Source of the DNA: Phaeobacter italicus
GTDB lineage: Bacteria; Pseudomonadota; Alphaproteobacteria; Rhodobacterales; Rhodobacteraceae
Assembly (NCBI RefSeq): GCF_001258055.1
Contig: NZ_CVRM01000032.1
Coordinates: forward strand, 186,001-250,000
DNA: 64,000 nucleotides
Direction: 5' to 3'
A program made the position numbers and the translations under genes. The notes under the pieces were generated by a model. It worked only from the letters and a program-made list of their open reading frames with translations. It did no database searches and was not told where the DNA came from. Positions within the stretch are counted from its first letter, which is position 1. Every line of letters starts with the position of its first letter. Shown one piece after another: positions 8,094-17,054 of this stretch.

Positions 8094-8840
8094 TCAAGCC
8101 GGTTTTGTGCTTGCAGTAACGTAATTTACGCTGAGATCACGATCAGAGAGAGACCAGCTCCAGAAAATCGGGTTGAACACAAATCCCTTGCGGTCGACGG
8201 GGGTCAGGCCCGCCTTAGACAAAAGGTCGAACAACTCGTCCGGAGTGATGAACTTGGACCATTCATGGGTGCCGCGCGGCAGCCAGCGCATCACAACCTC
8301 AGCGCCAAAGATCGCCATTGCGTAGCTTTTGGGATTCCGGTTGATGGTCGAGCAGATCTGCAACCCGCCTGGTTTCAGCAACTGCTGTGTCGCGGTCAGA
8401 TAGCTGAGCGGATCAGCGACATGCTCAACCACTTCCATGTTCAGAACGACGTCAAATTGCTCTCCTGCTTCGGCAAGAGCCTCGGCGGTTGTGTGGCGAT
8501 AATCGATGCTCAGGCCGGATTGTTCCGCGTGGATCTGTGCGACCGGGATGTTGCCCGCCGCCGCATCCGCGCCAACGACATCCGCGCCGAGCCGGGCCAT
8601 AGGCTCGCTCAGCAGGCCGCCGCCACATCCGATGTCCAGCAAACGCAGACCCGCAAATGGGGCGTCTGACGACAGGTCGCGGTCGAACTCCCCCGCAATT
8701 TGCTGCGTGATGTAGTCAAGGCGACAGGGGTTCAGCATATGCAGCGGCTTGAACTTTCCGGTCGGATCCCACCATTCCGCGGCCATGGCTTCGAATTTTG
8801 CGATCTCGGACGGATCTACCGTGGATTGAGGCGCTTGCAT
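8094..8840 (-). CDS. ubiG: Ubiquinone biosynthesis O-methyltransferase
   Basis: 248 residues. It performs both O-methylations in ubiquinone synthesis at the inner membrane. The SAM loop Asp-Ile-Gly-Cys-Gly-Gly-Gly (residues 69-75) is intact, followed by Gly-Ala-Asp-Val-Val-Gly-Ala-Asp. Asn-Met-Glu-Val-Val-Glu-His-Val and Pro-Gly-Gly-Leu are the other usual blocks; the [12 protein letters not shown] N-terminal signature is highly specific for UbiG. It is divergent from pip with 49 bases between starts. Confidence 0.97.
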   Translation of the reverse strand: MQAPQSTVDPSEIAKFEAMAAEWWDPTGKFKPLHMLNPCRLDYITQQIAGEFDRDLSSDAPFAGLRLLDIGCGGGLLSEPMARLGADVVGADAAAGNIPVAQIHAEQSGLSIDYRHTTAEALAEAGEQFDVVLNMEVVEHVADPLSYLTATQQLLKPGGLQICSTINRNPKSYAMAIFGAEVVMRWLPRGTHEWSKFITPDELFDLLSKAGLTPVDRKGFVFNPIFWSWSLSDRDLSVNYVTASTKPA

Positions 8841-8889
8841 TCCTGTCTCCGTGTGTTCTTTTATCAGTCAGGACTAAGTTAGGTCAGTA

Positions 8890-9870
8890 ATGGACAAATA
8901 CCCGTATCAAAAGCGCGCAGTGCAGTATTTGTACCCGCCCATCGAACCATTCGATCAGCGTATGATCGATGTCGGGCAGGGGCACCATATCTATATGGAG
9001 CAAAGCGGCAATCCCGATGGCATTCCCGTGGTGGTTTGTCACGGCGGGCCGGGCGGTGGGTCCAGCCCGGCGATGCGGCGATACTTTGATCCACAGTTCT
9101 ACCGGATCATCCTGTTTGATCAACGCGGTTGTGGCCGGTCACGGCCCCACGCCTCCTGTGAGGACAACACAACCTGGCACCTGATCGCGGATATGGAGAT
9201 GATCCGCAGGCTTCTTGGTATTTCCAGCTGGATGGTTTTTGGCGGCAGTTGGGGGGCAACCCTATCTCTTTTGTATGCACAGGCCCATCCGGATCGGGTG
9301 CAGCACCTGATCCTGCGTGGCGTGTTCCTGATGACCAAGGCCGAACTTGACTGGTTCTACGGCGGGGGTGCCGGGCGGTTCTGGCCAGAGACATGGGCCC
9401 GGTTCGTGTCGCTGATCCCGGATGGTGAGCGAGGTGATCTGATCGCCGCCTACAACAAACGCCTGTTTTCTGGCGATATGGCCGAAGAAATCCGGTTTGG
9501 ACGGGCCTGGTCTGCGTGGGAAAATGCGCTGGCCTCCATTCATTCCAATGGGATGTCCGGTGAAAGCCCGGGGGACTATGCACGCGCCTTTGCGCGGCTC
9601 GAAAACCACTATTTCATCAACAATGGCTTTCTTGACTACGATGGCCAGATCTTTGCCAATATGGGACGCATCTCTCATATCCCGGGGGTCATCGTGCAGG
9701 GCCGCTACGATATGATTTGCCCACCGACCTCTGCTTGGCGGCTAAAGGAGCTTTGGCCGAATGCGGAGTTGAAGATGGTGCGCAATGCAGGTCATGCTCT
9801 GTCAGAGCCGGGAATCAGTGCGGAACTTGTCCGTGCAATGGACCTGATCGTTGAGGAGCATGCCACATGA
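8890..9870 (+). CDS. pip: Proline iminopeptidase
   Basis: 326 residues, alpha/beta hydrolase of the S33 family that releases N-terminal proline from peptides in the cytoplasm. Visible residues are the oxyanion segment His-Gly-Gly-Pro-Gly-Gly-Gly (51-57), Asp-Gln-Arg-Gly-Cys-Gly-Arg-Ser (77-84), the nucleophile Ser120 in Gly-Gly-Ser-Trp-Gly, the acid in Gly-Arg-Tyr-Asp-Met-Ile-Cys-Pro, and His in Ala-Gly-His-Ala. Its ATGA overlaps the start of a peptide-type substrate-binding protein gene, suggesting a peptide-use pair. Confidence 0.95.
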   Translation: MDKYPYQKRAVQYLYPPIEPFDQRMIDVGQGHHIYMEQSGNPDGIPVVVCHGGPGGGSSPAMRRYFDPQFYRIILFDQRGCGRSRPHASCEDNTTWHLIADMEMIRRLLGISSWMVFGGSWGATLSLLYAQAHPDRVQHLILRGVFLMTKAELDWFYGGGAGRFWPETWARFVSLIPDGERGDLIAAYNKRLFSGDMAEEIRFGRAWSAWENALASIHSNGMSGESPGDYARAFARLENHYFINNGFLDYDGQIFANMGRISHIPGVIVQGRYDMICPPTSAWRLKELWPNAELKMVRNAGHALSEPGISAELVRAMDLIVEEHAT

Positions 9871-10712
9871 CGCGGATCGACAGACGCGCGCTGTTTACAT
9901 CGGGTGCTGCCGCAGCTTTGCTGGCGGCGACCGGTGCAGCGATTGCAGACACGCCGCGGCAGGGTGGCATCCTGCGCCTTGCGGTTCCGCGCGACGGAGA
10001 TCTGATGGATCAGGTTGCCCGCGGCGCAGTGTTTGATACGCTGACAGAAATTGGCCCGGATGGTTTGCTTCGTGGGGAACTCGCCCGTCAATGGAGCAGC
10101 AGTCAGGACGCGCGCCGTTGGCTGTTTGATCTGCGCGATGACGTGCAGTTTCACAACGGTCAGGCGCTGGGCGTTGGCGATGTGGTCACAGCTCTTGAGG
10201 CGATGGTGATGCCGCAAGGCGGACCAGCCCTGATAGAGGCGACATCGGACACTCAGGTTCAGATCGAGTTGCGCGCATCCAATCCACACCTCCCTTATTT
10301 GCTGGCTGATCCGGCTTTTGACATCGCGCTGGGTGGTGATGTTTCCAAAGATCTGACGACAGCCATCGGCACCGGTTGCTATCGGGTGGAACGCGCGCGC
10401 ACCGGGCGGGATTTTCGGGCAACGCGGGTCATGGATCACTACAAAAACGGCCAGGCGGGATGGGTCGATGTGGTGGAGCTGATCGTGATCCCGGATGCCG
10501 CAGTTCGAGCCGAGGCGCTGCGCGACGGATATGTGGATGTTGCTGCATTGCCTGCACCGGATGGCCTGACTGCGCGGGGCAGTTTCCACTATCACCCGTC
10601 AGCGACGGACATGGCGCTTGCGGCCCGTCTGGATGTGGGCATGCCGCGTACGATTGGCAGCCGCTCTCCCTTGGATGATGGGCGCATTGCGGAACGTTGG
10701 TGGCGGACCTGA
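9867..10712 (+). CDS. Short Tat-exported solute-binding protein, family 5 (peptide/nickel type)
   Basis: 281 residues. The N-terminus carries a twin-arginine signal (Asp-Arg-Arg-Ala-Leu-Phe at 5-10) followed by a hydrophobic alanine-rich core, predicting folded export to the periplasm. Conserved family-5 features are Leu-Arg-Leu-Ala-Val-Pro-Arg-Asp, Asp-Asp-Val-Gln-Phe-His-Asn-Gly and Gly-Thr-Gly-Cys-Tyr-Arg-Val-Glu. Family-5 binding proteins normally have about 500 residues, so the second lobe is mostly missing here. The frame ends cleanly at TGA with no continuation in other frames, and no permease or ATPase gene is adjacent. It may be a shortened family of its own rather than a fragment. 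It overlaps pip by four bases. Confidence 0.75.
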   Translation: MTRIDRRALFTSGAAAALLAATGAAIADTPRQGGILRLAVPRDGDLMDQVARGAVFDTLTEIGPDGLLRGELARQWSSSQDARRWLFDLRDDVQFHNGQALGVGDVVTALEAMVMPQGGPALIEATSDTQVQIELRASNPHLPYLLADPAFDIALGGDVSKDLTTAIGTGCYRVERARTGRDFRATRVMDHYKNGQAGWVDVVELIVIPDAAVRAEALRDGYVDVAALPAPDGLTARGSFHYHPSATDMALAARLDVGMPRTIGSRSPLDDGRIAERWWRT

Positions 10713-10758
10713 ATTTCAGGGTTGATGCGCCGTCAGGCCGCACGCCTGCCAACAACGC

Positions 10759-10787
10759 TTGCAGTTTGGGCCGATCCGGCGTATAGC
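10759..10787 (+). promoter_or_regulatory. Sigma-70 type promoter of the rimP-nusA-ylxR-infB operon
   Basis: TTGCAG (10759-10764), a 17-base spacer, then TATAGC (10782-10787). Transcription would begin near 10794, leaving a leader of about 98 bases before rimP that includes a terminator hairpin. Confidence 0.65.
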
Positions 10788-10840
10788 CTTGGCCAACAGC
10801 GGCGCGTCGGGCCTGGCCCCAAGCTCCACCGGAAAGTTCA

Positions 10841-10863
10841 ACGGGCCGCGCGCCCGTTTTTTT
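10841..10863 (+). terminator. Leader terminator (possible attenuator) upstream of rimP
   Basis: Arms ACGGGC (10841-10846) and GCCCGT (10852-10857) are followed by a continuous T-run to 10863. It lies between the promoter and the rimP start, so transcripts from that promoter must read through it. It could instead end the upstream peptide-protein unit; the promoter position favours attenuation. Confidence 0.75.
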
Positions 10864-10891
10864 GTGTTCGAATCACAGATGTGGAATTCGT

Positions 10892-11482
10892 ATGACCAAT
10901 GACCTGATAGCCAAGGCAGCCATCGATCGCAGGCTCGCCGAGATCATCACCCCGGTGATTGAAGATCTCGGCTTTGAGCTGGTGCGCATTCGGCTGATGT
11001 CTGGCAAGACAACCACCCTGCAGATCATGGCTGACAAGCCGGACGGCGGGATTGAGGTTGATGATTGCGCCGAAATCTCCAATGCCGTGAGCGCGACACT
11101 GGATGTTGAGGACCCGATTCTCGATGCCTACGCGCTGGAGGTGTCCAGCCCCGGTATTGACCGACCTCTGACCCGGCTGAAAGATTTCGACATGTTCGAA
11201 GGCTATGAGGCCAAGATCGAGACGACCGAACTGATCGACGGCCGCCGCCGCTTTAAGGGCGAGCTGGCAGGCGTCGAAGAAGATGAGGTTCTGATCAACA
11301 TCGAAGAACACGGAGAGACCGTCACCATCGGGCTCAAGTTCGATTGGCTGAGCGATGCAAAGCTCGTTCTGACCGATGATCTCATCAAGGAAATGCTCCG
11401 TCAGCGAAAAGCTGCTGGCACTCTTAACGAAGACGAATTCGACGAAATCGAGGCCGAAGGGTCCGAAGAGGAGAAAAAGTAA
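10892..11482 (+). CDS. rimP: Ribosome maturation factor RimP
   Basis: 196 residues. It assists 30S subunit maturation in the cytoplasm. Hallmarks are the N-terminal Glu-Asp-Leu-Gly-Phe-Glu-Leu-Val, Asp-Asp-Cys-Ala-Glu-Ile-Ser, and [11 protein letters not shown]. ATG 10892 begins the conserved domain; the open frame upstream adds ten residues that do not resemble the family. The TAATG overlap couples it to nusA. Confidence 0.95.
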   Translation: MTNDLIAKAAIDRRLAEIITPVIEDLGFELVRIRLMSGKTTTLQIMADKPDGGIEVDDCAEISNAVSATLDVEDPILDAYALEVSSPGIDRPLTRLKDFDMFEGYEAKIETTELIDGRRRFKGELAGVEEDEVLINIEEHGETVTIGLKFDWLSDAKLVLTDDLIKEMLRQRKAAGTLNEDEFDEIEAEGSEEEKK

Positions 11483-13107
11483 TGGCTATCACATCAGCAA
11501 ACCAGCTGGAGCTGCTGCAGACCGCAGAAGCCGTGGCGCGCGAAAAGATGATCGACCCGTCGTTGGTCGTCGATGCGATGGAAGAAAGCCTGGCCCGTGC
11601 CGCCAAGAGCCGCTACGGCAGCGAGATGGACATCCGCGTGTCCATCGACCGCAAGACCGGCCGTGCGACCTTTACCCGCGTGCGCACCGTGGTCGAAGAT
11701 GACGCACTGGAAAACTACCAGGCGGAAATGACCGTAGAGCAGGCCAAGCAATATATGGCCGATCCCTCTGTTGGTGATGTTTTCGTAGAGGAAGTCCCGC
11801 CGGTCGAGATGGGCCGTATCGCTGCCCAGTCCGCCAAGCAGGTGATCCTGCAGAAGGTGCGCGAAGCTGAGCGTGACCGCCAGTACGAAGAGTTCAAGGA
11901 CCGTGCCGGCACCATCATCAATGGTCTGGTCAAGCGCGAAGAATATGGCAACGTGATCGTTGATGTGGGCGCTGGCGAAGCGATCCTGCGCCGCAACGAG
12001 AAAATCGGCCGCGAAAGCTATCGCCCGAATGATCGTATCCGCTGCTTTATCAAGGACGTACGTCGTGAACCGCGTGGCCCGCAGATCTTCCTGTCGCGCA
12101 CAGCGCCTGAGTTCATGGCCGAGCTCTTCAAAATGGAAGTGCCCGAAATCTATGACGGCGTGATTGAAATCAAAGCCGTCGCCCGTGATCCCGGCTCGCG
12201 CGCCAAAATCGCTGTTATCAGCTATGATGGTTCCATCGATCCGGTTGGCGCCTGTGTTGGTATGCGTGGTTCGCGCGTGCAGGCCGTCGTCAACGAACTG
12301 CAGGGTGAAAAGATCGACATCATCCCGTGGAACGAAGATCAGCCGACCTTCCTTGTGAACGCTCTTCAGCCTGCCGAAGTGTCCAAGGTTGTTCTGGACG
12401 AAGAAGCGGGCAAGATCGAAGTTGTGGTTCCCGAAGAGCAGCTGTCGCTGGCGATCGGCCGTCGTGGTCAGAACGTCCGCCTGGCATCGCAGCTCACCAA
12501 CCTCGACATCGATATCATGACCGAGGAAGAAGAATCCGCACGCCGCCAGAAGGAATTCGAGGCCCGCACCCAGCTGTTCATGGAAACACTGGATCTGGAC
12601 GAGTTCTTTGCGCAGCTGCTGGTTTCCGAAGGCTTCACCAACCTCGAAGAGGTTGCCTATGTCGAGCTGGACGAGCTTCTGGTCATCGACGGGGTTGACG
12701 AAGGCACCGCACAAGAGCTGCAGGCGCGCGCTGCTGACTACCTCGAAGCGCAGGCCAAAGCGGCGATTGACGCGGCTCGCGCACTGGGAGTTGAGGACAG
12801 CCTGATTGACTTTGACGGCCTGACACCCCAAATGATTGAGGCGTTGGCCAAGGATGGCATCAAGACGCTGGAAGATTTCGCAACCTGCGCTGACTGGGAA
12901 CTGGCCGGTGGCTGGACGTCCAACAAAGGCGAGCGCGTCAAGGACGACGGTATCCTGGAGCCCTTCGACGTGTCTTTGGAAGATGCGCAGAACCTCGTTA
13001 TGACCGCACGCGTCCTGCTGGGCTGGGTCGATCCCGCTGAGCTGGAAGCAGAGGCCGAAGACGACGCCGACATCGAAGATAACGGCGAAGCGGAGGCCGA
13101 GGCCTGA
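11482..13107 (+). CDS. nusA: Transcription termination/antitermination protein NusA
   Basis: 541 residues. It binds RNA polymerase and nascent RNA and modulates pausing, termination and antitermination. In order: the N-terminal polymerase-binding domain (about 1-130), S1 domain (about 135-200), KH1 with Gly-Ala-Cys-Val-Gly-Met-Arg-Gly, KH2 with Ala-Ile-Gly-Arg-Arg-Gly-Gln-Asn, then an acidic C-terminal extension with helix-hairpin repeats as in other proteobacteria, ending in a Glu/Ala-rich tail. The stop codon lies inside a short inverted repeat (GAGGCCTGA / TCAGGCCTC). Confidence 0.98.
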   Translation: MAITSANQLELLQTAEAVAREKMIDPSLVVDAMEESLARAAKSRYGSEMDIRVSIDRKTGRATFTRVRTVVEDDALENYQAEMTVEQAKQYMADPSVGDVFVEEVPPVEMGRIAAQSAKQVILQKVREAERDRQYEEFKDRAGTIINGLVKREEYGNVIVDVGAGEAILRRNEKIGRESYRPNDRIRCFIKDVRREPRGPQIFLSRTAPEFMAELFKMEVPEIYDGVIEIKAVARDPGSRAKIAVISYDGSIDPVGACVGMRGSRVQAVVNELQGEKIDIIPWNEDQPTFLVNALQPAEVSKVVLDEEAGKIEVVVPEEQLSLAIGRRGQNVRLASQLTNLDIDIMTEEEESARRQKEFEARTQLFMETLDLDEFFAQLLVSEGFTNLEEVAYVELDELLVIDGVDEGTAQELQARAADYLEAQAKAAIDAARALGVEDSLIDFDGLTPQMIEALAKDGIKTLEDFATCADWELAGGWTSNKGERVKDDGILEPFDVSLEDAQNLVMTARVLLGWVDPAELEAEAEDDADIEDNGEAEAEA

Positions 13108-13133
13108 TTTCAGGCCTCGCGGAGAGGACGACA

Positions 13134-13754
13134 ATGGCACGCGGTGGCATCGACAAAGACCGGTCTGACGGGCCGGAGAGAAAATGTCTGGCAACAGGCG
13201 AGGTTCAGCCCAAACAGGGGCTGATCCGTTTTGTCGTTGGACCCGATGGTCAGGTTGTCCCTGACGTCTTGGGGAAACTTCCCGGACGCGGCGTATATGT
13301 GACCGCGTCCCGCTCTGCGATTGCAACGGCGGTGAAGAAAAAGCTCTTCGCTCGCGGTTTCAAGGCGCAGGTGTCCGTGCCGGAAGGCATGGAAGACGAA
13401 ATCGAAGGTCAGGTGCTGCGGCGCCTGGTCGAACTGATCAGCCTGGCGCGCAAGTCAGGCGATGCAGTGGCCGGTTATGAAAAGGTCAAGGACTGGCTGG
13501 CCAAAGAACACGCCCGTGTGCTGATCCAGGCGATAGATGGATCGGGGCGCGGTAAATCAAAACTGAGCACACCGCACCGTGGGAAATTCATCGGATGCCT
13601 CACTGCGGATGAGCTGGGCATGGCATTTGGACGCCAAACTGTGATACATGCGGCGCTGGCCTCTGGTGGACTCGGCAAACGTGTTGTAGAGGAAGCGCAA
13701 CGACTACAAGGTTTGCGCGAAATGGTGGGCGGCAAGGGCCGCACGGAAGGATAA
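13134..13754 (+). CDS. YlxR/DUF448 RNA-binding protein with C-terminal L7Ae-like domain
   Basis: 206 residues. Residues about 15-80 match the YlxR fold (Glu-Arg-Lys-Cys-Leu-Ala-Thr-Gly, then Pro-Gly-Arg-Gly-Val-Tyr-Val). Residues about 95-190 resemble an L7Ae/L30e-type RNA-binding domain (Leu-Ile-Ser-Leu-Ala-Arg-Lys-Ser-Gly, Val-Leu-Ile-Gln-Ala-Ile-Asp-Gly-Ser). This two-domain form is common in alphaproteobacteria at this place between nusA and infB. Its RNA target is not established. GGAGAGGACGACA precedes the ATG, and infB starts 8 bases after the stop. Confidence 0.92.
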   Translation: MARGGIDKDRSDGPERKCLATGEVQPKQGLIRFVVGPDGQVVPDVLGKLPGRGVYVTASRSAIATAVKKKLFARGFKAQVSVPEGMEDEIEGQVLRRLVELISLARKSGDAVAGYEKVKDWLAKEHARVLIQAIDGSGRGKSKLSTPHRGKFIGCLTADELGMAFGRQTVIHAALASGGLGKRVVEEAQRLQGLREMVGGKGRTEG

Positions 13755-13762
13755 AGAGCTTT

Positions 13763-16243
13763 ATGAGCGATAGTGACGGCAAAAAGACGTTGGGTCTTCG
13801 TGGTGGGTCCCGGCCCGGGAATGTGAAACAGAGCTTCAGCCACGGTCGGACCAAGAATGTCGTGGTGGAAACCAAGCGCAAGCGCGTTGTGGTCCCCAAG
13901 CCGACTGCGGCCAAGGGGGGCTCCGGTGCGACGCCGTCCGGGGACGCATCGCGTCGGCCGGCTGGTATCAGTGATGCGGAAATGGCGCGCCGCCTGAAGG
14001 CGCTGCAGGCCGCCAAGGCACGCGAGGCCGAAGAGGCCGCACAGCGCGAAGCCGAGGAAAAGGCCCGCGCCGAAGAGCGTGAGCGCCGCCGCGCGGAACA
14101 GGAAGCCAAGGAACGCGAACAGCGCGAAGCTGAAGAACGCGCCCGTCAGAAGGCTGAAGACGAAGAGCGCAAGCGCGTTGAAGCAGAAGCCGCAGCCAAA
14201 CGTGCTGCAGCAGATGCCGAAAAGAAAAAGACCGAAGCCGCGTCCCGTCCGTCGGCTGCACCGACTTCGCAGGCACGTAAGGGCGACCGCGACCGCGATG
14301 ATCGCCAGAACCGTGGCGGCAAGGGCCGCAACGACGGTGGCGGCCGCCGCTCCGGCAAGCTGACTCTCGGCCAGGCAACTGGTGGTGAAGGTGGTCGTCA
14401 GCGGTCCATGGCGTCCATGAAGCGCAAGCAGGAACGTGCCCGTCAGAAAGCGATGGGTGGTTCTGTCGAGCGTGAAAAGGTCATTCGTGACGTTCAGCTG
14501 CCCGAAGCCATTCTGGTTTCTGAACTTGCCAACCGTATGGCAGAGCGCGTTTCCGACGTTGTGAAATCGCTGATGCAGATGGGCATGATGGTCACGCAGA
14601 ACCAGACCATTGACGCTGACACTGCTGAGCTGATCATCGAAGAATTCGGCCACAAGGTCACTCGTGTTTCCGACTCTGACGTCGAAGACGTGATCAAGGA
14701 AGTCGAAGACAAAGACGAAGATCTGCAGCCGCGTCCGCCGGTCATTACCATCATGGGTCACGTCGACCACGGTAAGACCTCTATTCTGGATGCGATCCGC
14801 AACGCCCGCGTTGTGGCAGGTGAAGCCGGTGGCATCACCCAGCACATCGGTGCGTATCAGGTGAAAACCGAAAGCGGCACTGTCTTGAGCTTCCTGGATA
14901 CTCCGGGTCACGCGGCCTTTACCTCCATGCGTTCGCGTGGTGCACAGGTCACGGACATCGTTGTTCTGGTTGTCGCGGCAGATGATGCGGTGATGCCGCA
15001 GACCGTTGAAGCGATCAACCACGCCAAGGCTGCCAACGTTCCGATGATCGTTGCGATCAACAAGATGGACAAACCGGCTGCCGATCCGATGAAAGTGCGC
15101 ACAGACCTGCTGCAGCACGAAGTCATCGTGGAAGCCATGTCTGGTGAAGTTCAGGACGTCGAAGTTTCTGCACACACCGGTCAGGGTCTGGAAGAACTGC
15201 TGGAAGCCATCGCGCTGCAGGCCGAGATCCTGGAACTGAAAGCCAACCCTGATCGCGCTGCACAAGGTGCTGTGATCGAGGCTCAGCTGGATGTGGGTCG
15301 TGGCCCGGTTGCGACGGTTCTGGTTCAGAACGGTACTCTGCGTCAGGGCGATATCTTTGTTGTGGGTGAGCAGTACGGTAAGGTCCGTGCGCTGATCAAC
15401 GACAAGGGCGAGCGCGTCAAGGAAGCCGGTCCGTCCGTTCCTGTCGAGGTTCTGGGCCTCAACGGCACACCCGAAGCGGGCGACGTTTTGAACGTGACCG
15501 AGACCGAAGCGCAGGCGCGCGAGATTGCGGAATACCGTGAGCAAGCCGCCAAGGACAAGCGCGCCGCCGCTGGTGCTGCCACCACGCTGGAACAGCTGAT
15601 GCAGAAGGCCAAGGAAGACGAAAACGTCTCCGAGCTGCCGATCCTGGTCAAAGCTGACGTGCAGGGTTCTGCCGAGGCGATCGTTCAGGCGATGGAAAAG
15701 ATCGGCAACAACGAAGTGCGCGTTCGCGTTCTGCACTCTGGCGTTGGTGCGATCACCGAGACCGATATTGGTCTGGCCGAAGCGTCTGGTGCGCCGGTCA
15801 TGGGCTTCAACGTCCGTGCCAACACATCTGCGCGTAACTCTGCCAACCAGAAGGGTGTGGAGATCCGCTACTACTCGGTCATCTATGACCTGGTTGACGA
15901 CGTGAAAGCAGCGGCCTCCGGTCTGCTGTCCGCCGAGATCCGCGAGAACTTTATCGGCTACGCTGAAATCAAGGACGTCTTCAAAGTGTCCAACGTTGGC
16001 AAGGTTGCGGGCTGTCTCGTTACCGAAGGTGTGGCACGCCGCTCTGCCGGTGTTCGCCTGCTGCGCGACAACGTCGTGATCCACGAAGGTACGCTGAAGA
16101 CCCTCAAGCGCTTCAAGGACGAAGTGGCGGAGGTTCAGTCCGGTCAGGAATGCGGTATGGCGTTCGAGAACTACGATGATGTCCGCAAGGGCGACGTGAT
16201 CGAGATCTTTGAGCGTGAGGAAGTCACCCGCACCCTCGACTGA
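13763..16243 (+). CDS. infB: Translation initiation factor IF-2
   Basis: 826 residues. It is a GTPase that positions fMet-tRNA on the 30S subunit. The N-terminus includes a long charged Ala/Glu/Arg helix region (about 75-165) and a Gly/Arg-rich stretch (172-215). The GTPase domain starts near 325 with Gly-His-Val-Asp-His-Gly-Lys-Thr (332-339), followed by Asp-Thr-Pro-Gly-His and Asn-Lys-Met-Asp. Domains II-IV follow to the conserved C-terminal end (Gln-Glu-Cys-Gly-Met-Ala-Phe). It is the last gene of the operon, with a strong terminator 25 bases later. Confidence 0.98.
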   Translation: MSDSDGKKTLGLRGGSRPGNVKQSFSHGRTKNVVVETKRKRVVVPKPTAAKGGSGATPSGDASRRPAGISDAEMARRLKALQAAKAREAEEAAQREAEEKARAEERERRRAEQEAKEREQREAEERARQKAEDEERKRVEAEAAAKRAAADAEKKKTEAASRPSAAPTSQARKGDRDRDDRQNRGGKGRNDGGGRRSGKLTLGQATGGEGGRQRSMASMKRKQERARQKAMGGSVEREKVIRDVQLPEAILVSELANRMAERVSDVVKSLMQMGMMVTQNQTIDADTAELIIEEFGHKVTRVSDSDVEDVIKEVEDKDEDLQPRPPVITIMGHVDHGKTSILDAIRNARVVAGEAGGITQHIGAYQVKTESGTVLSFLDTPGHAAFTSMRSRGAQVTDIVVLVVAADDAVMPQTVEAINHAKAANVPMIVAINKMDKPAADPMKVRTDLLQHEVIVEAMSGEVQDVEVSAHTGQGLEELLEAIALQAEILELKANPDRAAQGAVIEAQLDVGRGPVATVLVQNGTLRQGDIFVVGEQYGKVRALINDKGERVKEAGPSVPVEVLGLNGTPEAGDVLNVTETEAQAREIAEYREQAAKDKRAAAGAATTLEQLMQKAKEDENVSELPILVKADVQGSAEAIVQAMEKIGNNEVRVRVLHSGVGAITETDIGLAEASGAPVMGFNVRANTSARNSANQKGVEIRYYSVIYDLVDDVKAAASGLLSAEIRENFIGYAEIKDVFKVSNVGKVAGCLVTEGVARRSAGVRLLRDNVVIHEGTLKTLKRFKDEVAEVQSGQECGMAFENYDDVRKGDVIEIFEREEVTRTLD

Positions 16244-16268
16244 TCCCTGGGATCCCATGATACAGAAA

Positions 16269-16297
16269 AACCCCGGTCCGCGCGGCCGGGGTTTTTT
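16269..16297 (+). terminator. Terminator of the rimP-infB operon
   Basis: Stem CCCCGG/CCGGGG (16271-16276 with 16286-16291) with flanking A/T pairs, a 9-nt loop and six T. Confidence 0.92.
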
Positions 16298-16342
16298 CTT
16301 TGGACTGGGCCCATTTATGGGGCCGTCTTTTCCTGTGTCAGG

Positions 16343-16492
16343 TCAGGCCGCCTGTTGGGCGTCTGTGCTGACCGGTGTGCCCAAGTGAATTTTCTGACCC
16401 ACGCGAACGGCGATCCGGCCATCTGGAAGAGTGCGAACATATGTTCCTTGGATCAGGATGAACGCGCCTTGTCTGATCGTGCATAGCTTCAT
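16343..16492 (-). CDS. Small hypothetical protein, 49 residues
   Basis: An open frame from ATG 16492 to TGA 16343-16345, with GAGAG nine bases upstream of the start; an earlier in-frame ATG at 16501 sits one base from the same GAGAG and is less likely. The protein starts Met-Lys-Leu-Cys-Thr-Ile-Arg-Gln-Gly-Ala and contains Gln-Gly-Thr-Tyr-Val-Arg and Asp-Gly-Arg-Ile-Ala-Val-Arg-Val-Gly, which looks like a small beta-rich domain. A candidate promoter lies upstream (16573-16602), so it seems to be a separate unit between mutT and the end of the infB operon. Function unknown. Confidence 0.55.
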   Translation of the reverse strand: MKLCTIRQGAFILIQGTYVRTLPDGRIAVRVGQKIHLGTPVSTDAQQAA

Positions 16493-16572
16493 CGTTACCA
16501 TCTCTCATTACTTCACAGCCGGTGGTGTTGACGCCGATTGTGGTTCAGAATTCAGGGAATTGGTTAATGAAG

Positions 16573-16602
16573 TGTATATGGTGCATCTTTGGCACCAGAC
16601 AA
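16573..16602 (-). promoter_or_regulatory. Candidate promoter of the 49-residue gene
   Basis: Read on the minus strand: TTGTCT (16602-16597), an 18-base spacer, TATACA (16578-16573). It lies between the end of mutT and the small gene. Confidence 0.45.
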
Positions 16603-16655
16603 GCCACCCCGCCGTACCGTCACAGCGGGCGGAGTGGAAAGGAGAGCTGACGAGA

Positions 16656-17054
16656 TTACAGCCAGTCGCGCAGGATCGGAATCAGGGGAATATCAGCTGC
16701 GGGCATTGGGTAATCCCGCAGATCCTGCGCCCGGACCCATTTCAATGTTTGACCTTCGCGGGCTTGCGGAATGCCCTCCCATTTGCGGCATGCAAACATC
16801 GGCATCAGCAGGTGAAAATCTTCATAGCTGTGGCTCGCAAATGTCAGCGGCGCCAGGCAGGATTCCCAGGTGTTGATGCCGAGCTCTTCTTCCAGCTCGC
16901 GGATCAGGGCCGCCTCTGGCGTTTCACCAGGTTCAACCTTGCCGCCCGGAAACTCCCACAAACCGGCCATCGACTTGCCTTCCGGACGCTGCGCCAACAG
17001 CACGCGTCCTTCGACATCGATCAGGGCGACAGCTGAAACAAGCACCATCTTCAT
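16656..17054 (-). CDS. mutT: Nudix hydrolase MutT (8-oxo-dGTP diphosphatase)
   Basis: 132 residues, standard MutT length. The Nudix box is complete (Gly-Gly-Lys-Val-Glu-Pro-Gly-Glu-Thr through Arg-Glu-Leu-Glu-Glu-Glu-Leu-Gly). The Phe-Pro-Gly-Gly-Lys lead-in and the C-terminal Trp-Val sheet are as in MutT, which removes oxidised dGTP from the nucleotide pool. The start overlaps the argJ stop by four bases, making it third in a ppiC-argJ-mutT operon. Confidence 0.93.
   Translation of the reverse strand: MKMVLVSAVALIDVEGRVLLAQRPEGKSMAGLWEFPGGKVEPGETPEAALIRELEEELGINTWESCLAPLTFASHSYEDFHLLMPMFACRKWEGIPQAREGQTLKWVRAQDLRDYPMPAADIPLIPILRDWL

Noticed and set aside
8088-8669. 193-codon frame opposite ubiG
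   Set aside because: Shadow of ubiG.
9867-10712. Pseudogene call for the short binding protein
   Set aside because: The frame is intact with a full signal peptide and clean stop, and no lost second half appears downstream in any frame.
10861-10885. tRNA-like T-arm (TGTG-TTCGAAT-CACA)
   Set aside because: No acceptor, D or anticodon stems can be built around it; a terminator T-run lies just upstream.
11494-13326. A 610-codon open frame opposite nusA
   Set aside because: Antisense shadow of nusA and ylxR, no support.
13475-16258. A 927-codon open frame on the strand opposite infB
   Set aside because: It mirrors the infB codons, has no start signal or recognised domain, and reflects the G+C-rich third positions of the real gene.
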